Shown: positions 53,433 through 62,622, counted from the stretch's first letter. The stretch: DNA of 64,000 nt from DATIUV01 sp049322755 (GCA_049322755.1 JBMOQX010000072.1:143675-207674); one strand, 5' to 3'. Notes: a model not told the origin generated them from the letters alone. Program-made: numbers and translations.

Positions 53433-56051
53433 CTACCGCGCCAGCTGCTTCAACGCGTAGAGCAGGTCCAGCGCTTCGCGCGGCGTGAGCGCGTCGGGGT
53501 CCACCTCGGCGAGCTGCGCCAGCAGCGGATGCGCGGGCGCCGCCGGCGCCGGCTCGGGCGGCGGCGCCGCGAACAGATCGCCCTGGCGGTCGCGCGTGAG
53601 CCCCTCGCTTTCCAGCTTCGCCAGGTGGCGCCGCGCCTGGCGCACCACCGCCGCCGGCACGCCGGCCAGCGCCGCCACCTGCAGCCCGTAGCTCTGGCTC
53701 GCCGGTCCTTCCTCGACGCTGTGCAGGAACACCACCTTGTGGCCGTGCTCGACCGCGTCCAGGTGCACGTTGGCGGCGTCGGGATACCGGGTCGCCAGCT
53801 GGGTCAGCTCGAAATAATGGGTGGCGAAGAGCGTGAAACAGCGCTTTGTCTCCACCAGGTGGCAGGCGATGGCCCACGCCAGCGCCAGGCCGTCGAACGT
53901 GGACGTGCCGCGGCCCACCTCGTCCATCAGCACCAGGCTCTCGGCGGTGGCGTTGTGCAGGATGTTGGCGGTCTCGGTCATCTCCACCATGAACGTGGAG
54001 CGGCCGCCGGCAAGGTCGTCGGCGGCGCCGATGCGGGTGAAGATCTGGTCCACCGGGCCGATCACCGCGCGCTGCGCCGGCACGAAGCTGCCGCAGCAGG
54101 CCAGCAGCACGATCAGCGCGGCCTGGCGCATGTAGGTGGATTTGCCGCCCATGTTGGGACCGGTGATCACCAGCAGGCGCCGTTCGGGCGCCAGGCGCAC
54201 GCCGTTGGCGACGAACGGGTCCACCGCCTGCTCCACCACCGGGTGGCGGCCGCCGTCGATCTCGATCAGCGGCTCGTCGCTGTATTCCGGCGCGCAGTAG
54301 TCGAGCGCGGCGGCGCGCTGCGCGAGGTTCGCCAGCGCGTCCAGCTCCGCGGCCGCGCGCGCGACGCGGGTGAGGGCCGGCAGCCCGGCGTTGAGGTCGT
54401 CCAGCAGGCGTTCATACAGCTCCCGCTCCCGCGCCAGCGCGCGTTCCTGGGCGGAGAGCGCCTTGTCCTCGAACGCCTTCAGCTCCGGCGTGATGTAGCG
54501 CTCGGCGTTCTTCAGCGTCTGGCGGCGGCGGTAATCGTCCGGCACCTTGTCCGACTGGGCGCGGGTGACCTCGATGTAGAAGCCGTGGACGCGGTTGAAC
54601 TCCACCTTGAGATTGCCGATGCCGGTGCGGCCGCGCTCGCGCGCCTCCAGCTGCAGGAGAAAGTCGCCGCAATTGTTCTGGATCGCGCGCAGCTCGTCCA
54701 GGTCGGCATCGTAGCCGTCGGCGAACACGCCGCCTTCGCGCAGCACCGCCGCCGGCGCCTCCTTGAGCGCGCGCGCGAGCAGGTCGCGAATCGGTTCGGG
54801 CACTGCCAGCGCTTGCGACAGCTCCGCGAGCCGCGGCGCGGTGAGCGCGCGGTGCACGGGTGCGAGCGCGGACAACGCGACGAGGCTGTCGCGCAGCGCC
54901 GCCAGGTCGCGCGGGCGTGCGCTGCGCAGCGCGACGCGCGCGACGATGCGCTCGATGTCGGCGACCCGGGTCAACCCCGCGCGCAGCGTGTCCGCCAGTC
55001 GCGCGCCGTCGGCGCAGAGCTCGCCGACGGCGGCGAGCCGGGCTTCGCGCGGCGCCCGCGCGCGCAGCGGGTGATGCAGCCAGTGGCGCGTGAGCCGGCT
55101 GCCCATGGCCGTGACGCAGCGGTCCAGCACCGAGGCCAGCGTCGGTGCCGCCTCGCCGCGCAGCGTCTCGGTGAGCTCCAGGTTGCGGCGCGTGGCCGGA
55201 TCGAGGCGGACGAATTCGCCGGCCTGCTCCACCGCCATCCCGCGCACGTGGCCGATGGCGTTGCCCTGGGTCATGCGGGCGTAATCCAGCAGCGCGCCGG
55301 CAGCGCCCACGGCGAGGGGGAGGTCGTCGCAGCCGAATCCCGACAGGTCCCGGGTCTCGAACTGGCGGGCGAGCCGGGAGCGCGCCGACTCCAGGTCGAA
55401 CTGCCACGGCGGCAAGTGGCGGCGCGCGGTCCCGGGGCGGTCGGCGTCACCCGGCGACGCGCCCTCCGGCAGCAGGATCTCCGCCGGGCGGATGCGCTCC
55501 AGCTCGGCGGCGAGCGCCTCGGCCTCGACTTCCGCGAGCCGCAGCGCGCCGGCGGCGAGGTTGAGCCAGGCGAGTCCGAGGCGGCGGCGGGACGGGTTGA
55601 TCGCCAGCAGCACGCTCTCGGCGCGGTCGTCCAGCAGGCCCGCGTCGGTCAACGTGCCCGGCGTCACCACCCGCGTCACCTTGCGCTCCACCGGTCCCTT
55701 GCTCGTCGCCGGGTCGCCGATCTGCTCGCAGATCGCCACCGACTCGCCGAGGCGGACCAGCCGGGCGAGGTACTGCTCCACCGAGTGGTAGGGCACGCCC
55801 GCCATCTTGATCGGCTCGCCGGCGGAGGCGCCGCGCTGGGTGAGGGTGATGTCCAGCAGCTTCGCCGCCTTCACCGCGTCGTCGAAGAACAGTTCGTAGA
55901 AATCGCCCATGCGGTAGAACAGCAGCAGGTCCGGATGCTGCGCCTTGATGCGCAGGTACTGCTGCATCATCGGCGTGTGTCCGGAAATTTCGGGCGCGCC
56001 GAGTCCCTTGTCTGGCTTCTCGTTTTTCGGTATAAGTCCTTGTCTTTCCAT
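53433..56051 (-). CDS. mutS: DNA mismatch repair protein MutS
   Basis: MutS of 872 aa. It has the mismatch-binding domain (HPDLLLFYRMGDFYELFFDDA with the Phe-x-Glu region), connector, lever/clamp and C-terminal ABC ATPase with Walker A ITGPNMGGKSTYMRQ near residue 628, signature/Walker B LMDEVGRGTSTFDGLALAWA near 707, and a helix-turn-helix/tetramer tail. ATG 56051 is used. It is the last clearly chromosomal gene before the island; the integrase is divergent. Confidence 0.96.
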   Translation of the reverse strand: MERQGLIPKNEKPDKGLGAPEISGHTPMMQQYLRIKAQHPDLLLFYRMGDFYELFFDDAVKAAKLLDITLTQRGASAGEPIKMAGVPYHSVEQYLARLVRLGESVAICEQIGDPATSKGPVERKVTRVVTPGTLTDAGLLDDRAESVLLAINPSRRRLGLAWLNLAAGALRLAEVEAEALAAELERIRPAEILLPEGASPGDADRPGTARRHLPPWQFDLESARSRLARQFETRDLSGFGCDDLPLAVGAAGALLDYARMTQGNAIGHVRGMAVEQAGEFVRLDPATRRNLELTETLRGEAAPTLASVLDRCVTAMGSRLTRHWLHHPLRARAPREARLAAVGELCADGARLADTLRAGLTRVADIERIVARVALRSARPRDLAALRDSLVALSALAPVHRALTAPRLAELSQALAVPEPIRDLLARALKEAPAAVLREGGVFADGYDADLDELRAIQNNCGDFLLQLEARERGRTGIGNLKVEFNRVHGFYIEVTRAQSDKVPDDYRRRQTLKNAERYITPELKAFEDKALSAQERALARERELYERLLDDLNAGLPALTRVARAAAELDALANLAQRAAALDYCAPEYSDEPLIEIDGGRHPVVEQAVDPFVANGVRLAPERRLLVITGPNMGGKSTYMRQAALIVLLACCGSFVPAQRAVIGPVDQIFTRIGAADDLAGGRSTFMVEMTETANILHNATAESLVLMDEVGRGTSTFDGLALAWAIACHLVETKRCFTLFATHYFELTQLATRYPDAANVHLDAVEHGHKVVFLHSVEEGPASQSYGLQVAALAGVPAAVVRQARRHLAKLESEGLTRDRQGDLFAAPPPEPAPAAPAHPLLAQLAEVDPDALTPREALDLLYALKQLAR

Positions 56052-56091
56052 GAAAAATAAACCCTAGACCGCGATCCTTCTGTTCAAGATT

Positions 56092-56125
56092 GGGCAAGTC
56101 TTTGCAAGTTCTTGCCCGGCTTTTT
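56092..56125. repeat. Inverted repeat beside the integrase (att core or terminator)
   Basis: GGGCAAG (56092-56098) and CTTGCCC (56111-56117) are perfect inverted repeats with a 12-nt centre, followed by GGC and TTTTT. It could be a terminator reading toward the integrase or a recombinase core site. No second copy was seen in the window. Confidence 0.4.
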
Positions 56126-56126
56126 A

Positions 56127-56159
56127 GTGTAGGTCCCGGTATAGGTTTTCGTGTAGGTC
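56127..56159 (+). repeat. Three 12-bp-phased repeats before the integrase
   Basis: GTGTAGGTC (56127), GTATAGGTT (56139) and GTGTAGGTC (56151) repeat at exact 12-bp steps. An inverted partner of the middle unit, AAACCTATAC, lies at 56187-56196 inside the first integrase codons. Candidate binding sites for the integrase or a directionality factor. Confidence 0.6.
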
Positions 56160-56177
56160 GACCCTTGGGAGGATGGG

Positions 56178-57445
56178 ATGGCGCAGAAACCTATACTGAA
56201 GAAACCAGAGCACCTGACCGCGGCGATTATCTCGTACATGAAGGCCGGCGAGGAGCGAGCCGATGCGCAATGCGCCGGACTGCGCGTGCGTTGCTTGGCT
56301 TCGGGAAAAAAGTCTTCTTCTACCGGTACCGCGGCCGTGACGGCGCGCTGCGACAGATCCGATTGGGTGATTTCGGGCCGCTCACGCTCGCGAAAGCGCG
56401 TGACGCTGCGCTAAAGAAGCGGTTGGAGCGGGACCAGGGGAAAGACCCCCAGCTCGAAAAGCGACAGCAGAAAGCCGAGGCAGCACGTGAGCGTATCGCG
56501 CAGCGCCAGGCGGCCTACACGCTCGAGGATCTGGTGAACGAGTACATCAAAGAAGTGCTGGACAAGCAGAAGCGCGGCGCCGAGAGCGCGCGGATATTGC
56601 GCCAGGACCTCTTACCGGTGCTCGGCCATCGCCCAGCGCTCCAGATCACGCGGCGCGAGCTTCAAGACGAAGTGATCCGCCCGAAGATGGCAAAGGCGCC
56701 GCGGGTGGCGACGCAACTGCTCTCACGGGTTCGGTGCGCGTACGCCCACGCGATCGAGCAAGGGCGCTTGCCCGATGATTTCATGGCACCGACACTCGGC
56801 ATCAAAGGGGCGCCGCAGGTGCGCAGGAGACGCGCTCTGACCGACGCCGAGCTTGCAACCTTCCTGAAATGGCTGCCCTCCAGTCCCTACAGCCGCACTG
56901 TCCGCGAGGCGCTTTTGCTGGTGCTGCTGACCGGCTGCCGTTCGGGCGAAGTAGTCGCCGCGCTCTGGCGCGATATAGACCTCGACCGGGGCGTGTGGAC
57001 GATCCGCGACACGAAAAACGGCGAGCCGCACGACGTGATGCTGTCACGGGCTGCCGTCGAACTGCTCAAGTCGCGTCAGGAAATGGACAAAGTGTTTGTA
57101 TTTCCGTCTCCACGGTTCGGCCGGCACGTGGCGCAGAAGGTCCTGGGCTTTGCCCAGTACTATGCGCGGCAGCGAGACGGCGACAAGCCGGCACAAGACC
57201 CGGTCGAAGTGCCCTGGACCGTCCACGACTTACGCCGCACGTTTGCGACCGGGCTGGCGAAACTCGGATGCTCGCGAGTCGTGCAAGACCGGATCCTCAA
57301 CCACGTCGATAGCTCCGTAGCTGCGATTTACGACCAGCACCGCTACGACGCCGAGGCAGGTGCGTGGTTACAGAAATGGGCGGACCATCTTGAGGCGCTA
57401 ATCACGAGCAACGTCGTGTCGATCTCGAACGCGCGCGCGGCTTGA
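56178..57445 (+). CDS. Tyrosine integrase, in two frames (-1 shift at A_AAA_AAG)
   Basis: P4/DUF4102-type site-specific recombinase. The N-terminus (MAQKPILKKPEHLTAAIISY) is in frame from ATG 56178, five bases after GGAGG, and stops at 56414. The rest is in the -1 frame from 56312, with GRDGALRQIRLGDFGPLTLAKAR, then the catalytic domain: Arg in LLTGCRSGEVVAALW, HDLRRTFATGLAKLG and the final Tyr in AAIYDQHRY. The frames meet at A_AAA_AAG (56306-56312), giving 422 aa. Either programmed -1 frameshifting or a one-base indel. The 3' end overlaps a convergent gene by 48 bp. Confidence 0.85.
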
Positions 57446-58066
57446 GTGCCGGGACTTAGGTTGTATTCGGAGCCTTGCCTTCCCAGACTGCCCAGTACTC
57501 ATCGCCTCTTGTTGCACCTTGAAGCGGAGCACGGTAGTAGGGTCGGCACCCGAGACTTTGCTCGCCTCGTCCAACGGCAAGTCTTCTCCGCGCCGCTCGC
57601 CGTATATCAGCACGCCTTCTGCCTCCGGCTGCGAAGCTGCAAGACGACAATGCTCCAAGCGCTCCATTCCGCCGGCGGTCTCCGACCAGGGCCGCGAGCC
57701 GCCCCGGTTCGGGCCCCAGAGCATGTATCGGCATATCCCGTCGTCAGTGGCTTCGATGTCCGTCGCCCACACCGTGAAAACCACGGTTCCGTCAGATGCC
57801 TTGATGCCGCCCCAGCTCCATCGGGGGTTGCGCAGGCGCGCTCTGCGCAACTCGAAGGCCTTCTTCCGGGAGACAAGGCGCAGGTAAGGCGATTCGCGCT
57901 TTCGCGCACGCCGTTGACGATTCTCAGCGCCGGGGCGTCCACGAAGCACCTCATCACACAGAGCCACGAGCTCCCGCTCGCCCCGCGCATCGGCATTGCT
58001 TCGGATCTGGCGGACATCAGCGCTCTTCAGCCGCTCGATGCGCTCCTTTGTCCAGGGTACCGGCAT
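57398..58066 (-). CDS. Hypothetical protein (third gene of the Fic operon)
   Basis: Protein of 222 aa, no known family. The N-terminus is a helical region (KERIERLKSADVRQIRSNADARGERELVALCDEVL); a basic stretch follows, then a part with Trp-rich sequence (NPRWSWGGI, FTVWATDIE, RYMLWGPNR). The last 30 residues are basic and antisense to the integrase end. It follows the 286-aa gene by 41 bp. The plus strand also has an open frame here, but this one has a plausible protein composition and fits the operon. Confidence 0.6.
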   Translation of the reverse strand: MPVPWTKERIERLKSADVRQIRSNADARGERELVALCDEVLRGRPGAENRQRRARKRESPYLRLVSRKKAFELRRARLRNPRWSWGGIKASDGTVVFTVWATDIEATDDGICRYMLWGPNRGGSRPWSETAGGMERLEHCRLAASQPEAEGVLIYGERRGEDLPLDEASKVSGADPTTVLRFKVQQEAMSTGQSGKARLRIQPKSRHSSRARVRDRHDVARD

Positions 58067-58107
58067 TTGGGGTCAATCTTTGGGGTCGATCGTCAGTCGG
58101 GAAGGAA

Positions 58108-58968
58108 TCACAGCAGCAATTGGATCATCGCAAACATCCGATGAAACAAGTAGTCCACCTGCGCGGACGAATCGATGGGGATCTTGTCCATCTCGCTATG
58201 CCGAATCCGGAATGCATTCCCGATACGGGAGAGCTCAAACGCTTCGGCTTCTAGCGCGGCTCTGGCTTTCGGATCGGGAGCCGCGCGTTCCAGGAGCATG
58301 GCTATCGATTGCTTCTTGTCCTCCGGACGCAGGACGGTCTTGAGCCGTTCCCACGCATCCCATAGCTTCTCCAGCGCATCGCGGCGAACTTCAAGGTCTG
58401 GCGACAGGAATTTCGTGCGCGCGGATTCGAGCAGTCTGTCCAGTTCCCGTTCCCCGGTTTGAAAGACCGCCGAGGCCAGCGCCTCGCTCAACACAGGAGG
58501 CGCAAGCCGGGTGATCTCGCCGGCGGAGTTCAGCTCGAAGGCCATGCCGTTGCGAGCTAGGATTTGATTTGCGCGCTCGGCAAATTCCGCTCGGCCCGCG
58601 TCGCGATCGTAGTTCAAATGGTAATGATCGAAGTAATCGTGGAAGCTGCCTTTTGTAGGCTTCGCGACGTGCTCGTAGCAGAACTCGATCAGATCCAGAA
58701 TCACTAGCGCCGTCGGAATCGCCGTCACATCCAGAGGCCAAGGAAGTCCGGGTATCTCGGCCTGTACGGCCAGGCCGAGCGTGTACTCGTTGGTGCCGAT
58801 GGGTCCTCGACCGTCGCGGCAGTTGTCCGGAAAATCGACTCCGAGTGCGCCAGTAGCGATCAAGGAGTGTACGAGGGCGACAATTCCGCCCCAACCGGCG
58901 CCAGTGAACTCTTCCGACGTGCGTGCGCGAGGGCCGGTCTCTCGATCGCTGAAATATTTGCTCGTCAC
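58108..58968 (-). CDS. Hypothetical protein (second gene of the Fic operon)
   Basis: Protein of 286 aa with no certain family. It starts GTG 58968, two bases after the Fic stop, so it is surely coexpressed. The C-terminus (FRIRHSEMDKIPIDSSAQVDYLFHR, in part) has an IRH-E pattern I associate loosely with abortive-infection-type proteins, but no catalytic motif can be asserted. It is acidic and helical, has no membrane segment or signal, and is longer than a typical Fic antitoxin. Confidence 0.65.
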   Translation of the reverse strand: MTSKYFSDRETGPRARTSEEFTGAGWGGIVALVHSLIATGALGVDFPDNCRDGRGPIGTNEYTLGLAVQAEIPGLPWPLDVTAIPTALVILDLIEFCYEHVAKPTKGSFHDYFDHYHLNYDRDAGRAEFAERANQILARNGMAFELNSAGEITRLAPPVLSEALASAVFQTGERELDRLLESARTKFLSPDLEVRRDALEKLWDAWERLKTVLRPEDKKQSIAMLLERAAPDPKARAALEAEAFELSRIGNAFRIRHSEMDKIPIDSSAQVDYLFHRMFAMIQLLL

Positions 58969-58970
58969 GG

Positions 58971-60524
58971 TCAGCGCGGCCGTGGGAGCGGCTGTTTCGC
59001 CTGCGCCTTCGCCAGATCCGCGATGAATTGTGCGAAAGGCGCAATATTCGCGAAGGAACTCGCCTGCTCGAGTGCCTCCATGTACTCGTTGCGCCTCTCT
59101 ACCGGGATCACCGTCCAGACATAACCGGCGGGAACGAGCATCAGATTCATCAGGAATCTCGCCAGCCGGCCGTTTCCATCCATGTACGGATGGATAAAGA
59201 CGAAGAGGAAGTGACCCAGGACTGCGCGCACTTGCGGTTCTGGTTCCGCTTCGAGTAGCTCAAACAAGACCGGCATACAGTCTCGCACCGCCTCCTTCGA
59301 GAGCGGAACGTGCAGCGCTCCACGAATGAATACCTGGTCGTTGCGATAGCCCGCGAGGTCGGAGGCCTTGAGAATGCCGGCCTGAACGCTCGGGCTGAAT
59401 AGCGCCTGATACCAACGGGGCAGGGCGTTACGAAACACAGTGCCCGCGTTTTCGCCTTTGATCACTCGGACGAGAGCTTGCTTAACAAGGTTGTGAGTCT
59501 CGAAGTATCCACGCGCTGCCATGGCATCGCGGGTCGCGCGATCCTTTTCCTCGCCGTCCGGGTTCCAGTTTCCATCACGGATCTTCTCGACCAGCGTTGC
59601 CGTAACGCGATAGCCCTCTATCGATAGCGAGTGATACGCGTCCGCCACGTAGCGCGCCTCCACATCTTTGAGAAGCGCGTCGACGTCCTTGGGGGCGCCG
59701 GGCGCTTGTGGAAAGGCCGCGATCACGCTTTCCCTCATTTGTGCCCACATCAAGCGCAGCCGCTGAACGTAGGGCGATTCCGGGCGTCCGCCAGGCAGCA
59801 AAGTGAGAAGCGGTTTGTCGAAGGGACTGACTTCGGTTACCCCGTGGCCGGCGCTGCGCATGGCGCCTACGATTTCGTCGGCGAACCCCGCCCGGCCGAT
59901 GGCGCGGAAGCCGCCGGCAAGGCGCCCGGCCACCGCAGGGTGCGGACCGTCGAGCAGTATCCGCAGTAAATCGGAAGCATCGGGCAGGGCGGCGAGCGCG
60001 ATCTGGGCTGCGATGGAGTTCTGGAGGAAGAGCGTCGGGCTCGCCGCGACCAGCGCCGCCGGCAATTCGGCAAGACGAAGTCCGCCGCAGTCCTGTGCGG
60101 GCGAAGAGGGCAGCAACTTGGAAGCCTTGTAAATGAAGAGCGAGCAGCCATGGAGCAGCTGCACGGTCTGGTTCGTACCCTCAGTCGCCCAGATCTGAAC
60201 CTGCTTCGGAATCGTTCTTTCGCCGGAGCGCAGTAGCACTGACTGCTCTGGATTGACGTGCCAGCGGTCGCCGAAGCGCTCCGTTGCGTAGTCGGCGATG
60301 AACTCGCGCATTCTGGCGTACCAAGGCGTGGTGTCGCCGGCGGCCTCGTCCGGGCGGCACGGGATGTACCAGCCCCGGATGACCTCCTTGAGAAAGCCGG
60401 CGCGTAGCAGGGCTTCACGATGCGCGCGTGAAAGTCTCGGCCCGGGGATGGCCTGGAGTCCGCCGTCTTGAAGCCCTTTCAGAGCATTCAGGGCGGAAGC
60501 AAGTTTTTCGTGTGGCTTGGGCAC
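58971..60524 (-). CDS. fic: Fic-domain protein (AMP-transferase family)
   Basis: Fic protein of 517 aa that likely transfers AMP or another NMP to a target protein. The Fic motif HPYMDGNGRLAR lies near residue 438. The inhibitory motif SLSIEG near 303 is N-terminal to it, so this is a class II, self-inhibited Fic. The first 290 residues are an extended regulatory or DNA-binding-like region (SRAHREALLRAGFLKEVIRGW). GTG 60524 gives the family-like start MPKPHEKLASAL; TTG 60572 is possible. The two downstream genes form an operon with it. Low-AT neighbours change abruptly upstream. Confidence 0.88.
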   Translation of the reverse strand: MPKPHEKLASALNALKGLQDGGLQAIPGPRLSRAHREALLRAGFLKEVIRGWYIPCRPDEAAGDTTPWYARMREFIADYATERFGDRWHVNPEQSVLLRSGERTIPKQVQIWATEGTNQTVQLLHGCSLFIYKASKLLPSSPAQDCGGLRLAELPAALVAASPTLFLQNSIAAQIALAALPDASDLLRILLDGPHPAVAGRLAGGFRAIGRAGFADEIVGAMRSAGHGVTEVSPFDKPLLTLLPGGRPESPYVQRLRLMWAQMRESVIAAFPQAPGAPKDVDALLKDVEARYVADAYHSLSIEGYRVTATLVEKIRDGNWNPDGEEKDRATRDAMAARGYFETHNLVKQALVRVIKGENAGTVFRNALPRWYQALFSPSVQAGILKASDLAGYRNDQVFIRGALHVPLSKEAVRDCMPVLFELLEAEPEPQVRAVLGHFLFVFIHPYMDGNGRLARFLMNLMLVPAGYVWTVIPVERRNEYMEALEQASSFANIAPFAQFIADLAKAQAKQPLPRPR

Positions 60525-60643
60525 AAGAATTAGATGCTTACTGTTACAAGATTTTAATGCACGTGAAAGCAAGAGTCTATTGCTCGCAAGTACAAGACTA
60601 TGAGGCAGAAAAGCAGTGTCGAGTATCTCTTATCCATAATATT

Positions 60644-60772
60644 GCCTATTATATTAGGCGTTACTGAATATATACACCAAATTATTAGGCAGTTCTGTTG
60701 AAATCCATTAGACTAAAATTTAGGTGATAGACTATTATATTAGGCACTATATAACGTAGCGCCTAAAATTAT
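60644..60772 (+). promoter_or_regulatory. AT-rich region with repeated TAGGC operators before hipBA
   Basis: The AT-rich gap between fic and hipB carries TAGGC half-sites: a palindrome GCCTATTATATTAGGC (60644-60659), TTATTAGGC (60682-60690), CTATTATATTAGGC (60732-60745) and an inverted GCCTAAAATTAT (60761-60772) that runs into the hipB ATG. Repeats of this kind are expected of an autorepressing HipB antitoxin. Promoter hexamers could not be fixed. Confidence 0.6.
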
Positions 60773-61106
60773 GGTCACAAAAAAAGTCCTCCCTATCGAT
60801 GCTGCCGAGCGCATCAAGGAGCTTGGTTATCGCGTGCGGCTGGCCAGAACCCGACGCGGCATGTCGATCGCCGAGCTTGCGGCCAAGGCCGGCATCAATC
60901 GCAACACGCTCAACGCGCTCGAACTCGGGAAGCATGGCGTTGCTATCGGGGCCTACGTCACCGTGCTGTGGGCGCTCGGGCTTGAAAAAACGCTGGACGG
61001 CGTCGCCCACCCCGACGCCGATACGCACGGCAAGACACTGGAGGCGTCACGCCGGCCCGCGCGCGTTCGCAAGTCACAGAAGTCGAAGAACGAATATGCC
61101 TTCTGA
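60771..61106 (+). CDS. hipB: HipB-like antitoxin (XRE family)
   Basis: DNA-binding protein of 111 aa with a helix-turn-helix (RVRLARTRRGMSIAELAAKAGINRNTLNALE, cited in part; about residues 21-55) and a basic Lys/Arg C-terminal tail. It precedes the HipA kinase and overlaps it by 11 bp. HipB neutralises HipA and represses the operon through palindromic operators; TAGGC repeats upstream are candidates. It is longer than E. coli HipB (88 aa). Confidence 0.85.
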   Translation: MVTKKVLPIDAAERIKELGYRVRLARTRRGMSIAELAAKAGINRNTLNALELGKHGVAIGAYVTVLWALGLEKTLDGVAHPDADTHGKTLEASRRPARVRKSQKSKNEYAF

Positions 61107-62358
61107 GCGGCAGGCTTACGTCTACGTGCAATTGCCCGGCACGCTCAGCACCGTGCCGGCGGCGTTGCTGAAGGTTGAAAAGCTGCGTGACGGAACTTTC
61201 GTCGGCCGCTTCCGGTACGGCGACCGTTATCTGGAACGCACGGATGCGGTCGAGTTCGATCCTTTTCAGCTCCCGCTGGGCAACACGGTTTACCAATTCA
61301 CCAAGCTCAAGGGAATTCCTGGCGCGGTGCGCGACGCCGTTCCCGATGCCTGGGGACGGCGCGTGATCGAACACAAGCTGCAACGCAGTCCCGGGGACTT
61401 GGAGGAAATCGATTACCTGCTGAACGGACCGCAGGATGGCGCGGGTTACCTGAGCTTCGGTCTTAAGCTGGAACCTCCCGCACCGAGACGGCGCTACAAC
61501 CGCACACATCAGCTTGCTGACCTGGTCGCAGCCGCGGAGGCGATCGAAGAAGGGAAACGCGTCCCTGCAAATATCCTGGAGCAACTCGAGCCCGGCACAT
61601 CGATGGGCGGTGCAAGACCCAAGGCTACGATCGAGGACGACAACCGACTGTGGATCGGCAAGTTTCCGGAAAAAGCGGATCGCTACAACCTCCAGCGCGT
61701 GGAGTATGCGACGCTTGAGCTTGCGCGCCGCTGTGGCATCACCGTGTGCAATTCGCGCTTACAGTCCGTCGGCGGCCACGAAGTTCTCATGGTGGAACGG
61801 TTTGACCGCGAACACGCGGAAGGCGGCTATCTCCGCTTCGGACTGGTGAGCGCGCTCACCATGCTGGACTGCGACGAGAGCTATCTGGAGCGCGAACGCT
61901 GGTCATATCCCTTGCTGGCCGACCAGCTTCGCCGCTGGTCGGAGAAACCCGACGCAGATCGCATCGAGCTATTCCGGCGTATGGTCTTTAACGCCGCGGT
62001 CACGAACAACGACGATCATCCGCGCAACCATGCCGTGCGTCGCACCGCGCGCGGCTGGCGCCTCACGCCTGCGTACGACTTGGTGCCCGTGCCCCTGGTC
62101 AGCCTTGAACGCCGCGACCTCGCGATGACGATTGGCACCTACGGCCGCACAGCGAGCATCTACAATCTGCTTTCCCAATGCGAGCGGTTCGGGCTGACCA
62201 TCGAGGCAGCGAGGAAGGAAATCGAGAGCATTGTGGCAATCGTCCGAACCTGGCGGGAACATTTTCGCGTGTGCGGGGTATCCGCGAAGGATGTCGAGTA
62301 CATGGCCCAGGCCTTCCTGCCCGAATGTTTTTTCTTCGAAAAGCCGCTGGAAGATTGA
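61096..62358 (+). CDS. hipA: HipA-type serine/threonine kinase toxin
   Basis: Kinase of 420 aa. HipA phosphorylates glutamyl-tRNA synthetase in E. coli, causing growth arrest. It has the HipA N-domain, the P-loop/autophosphorylation segment GTSMGGARPKAT near residue 167, the catalytic loop VTNNDDHPRNHAV near 305 and the metal-binding YDLVPV near 328. All catalytic residues are present, so it is probably active. ATG 61096 overlaps hipB. Confidence 0.88.
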   Translation: MPSERQAYVYVQLPGTLSTVPAALLKVEKLRDGTFVGRFRYGDRYLERTDAVEFDPFQLPLGNTVYQFTKLKGIPGAVRDAVPDAWGRRVIEHKLQRSPGDLEEIDYLLNGPQDGAGYLSFGLKLEPPAPRRRYNRTHQLADLVAAAEAIEEGKRVPANILEQLEPGTSMGGARPKATIEDDNRLWIGKFPEKADRYNLQRVEYATLELARRCGITVCNSRLQSVGGHEVLMVERFDREHAEGGYLRFGLVSALTMLDCDESYLERERWSYPLLADQLRRWSEKPDADRIELFRRMVFNAAVTNNDDHPRNHAVRRTARGWRLTPAYDLVPVPLVSLERRDLAMTIGTYGRTASIYNLLSQCERFGLTIEAARKEIESIVAIVRTWREHFRVCGVSAKDVEYMAQAFLPECFFFEKPLED

Positions 62359-62418
62359 CATGTCATGTTGGCTACAAGCTGCGGTAATTGAATTTCTCGT
62401 CCCATGAGTGGCTAACTA

Positions 62419-62622
62419 ATGGTCAACGAAGCCGATTCCCTACGTTCACCGGGACAAATCTTCAACGCAGATCCACGTACGCCTTTTCTCGTAAGACTTG
62501 ACGCAAACACGAGATTTCCGCGGGCAATTACGCCAATCGATCAGCATGCGGCCGTTGCGTGCTACCAACTAAATCCAAAGGTACCGGAGCCCGTGCGAAT
62601 TCACTTCGAAACCGCGAAGAAT
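62419..62622 (+). pseudogene. 5' fragment of a hypothetical gene cut by IS66
   Basis: Sixty-eight codons (MVNEADSLRSPGQIFNADP to HFETAKN) precede the IS66 end GTAAGCG at 62623. The encoded sequence is protein-like. The reading continues as chance codons inside the IS to 62724. The rest of the gene would lie beyond the IS and the window. Confidence 0.6.

Noticed and set aside
56092..56117. Proven attL core site
   Set aside because: The inverted repeat has no second copy in the window, so the island's attachment sites cannot be assigned.
56090..56177. Integrase start at 56090
   Set aside because: The upstream codons lie in the -1 frame with no homology. ATG 56178 with GGAGG gives the family N-terminus.
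57446..58144. Plus-strand 232-aa frame in the Fic operon region
   Set aside because: The minus-strand frame is in line with the operon and has more protein-like sequence.
60644..60772. CRISPR array
   Set aside because: Repeats are short (5-9 bp), irregularly spaced and partly inverted; they fit operators, not CRISPR.
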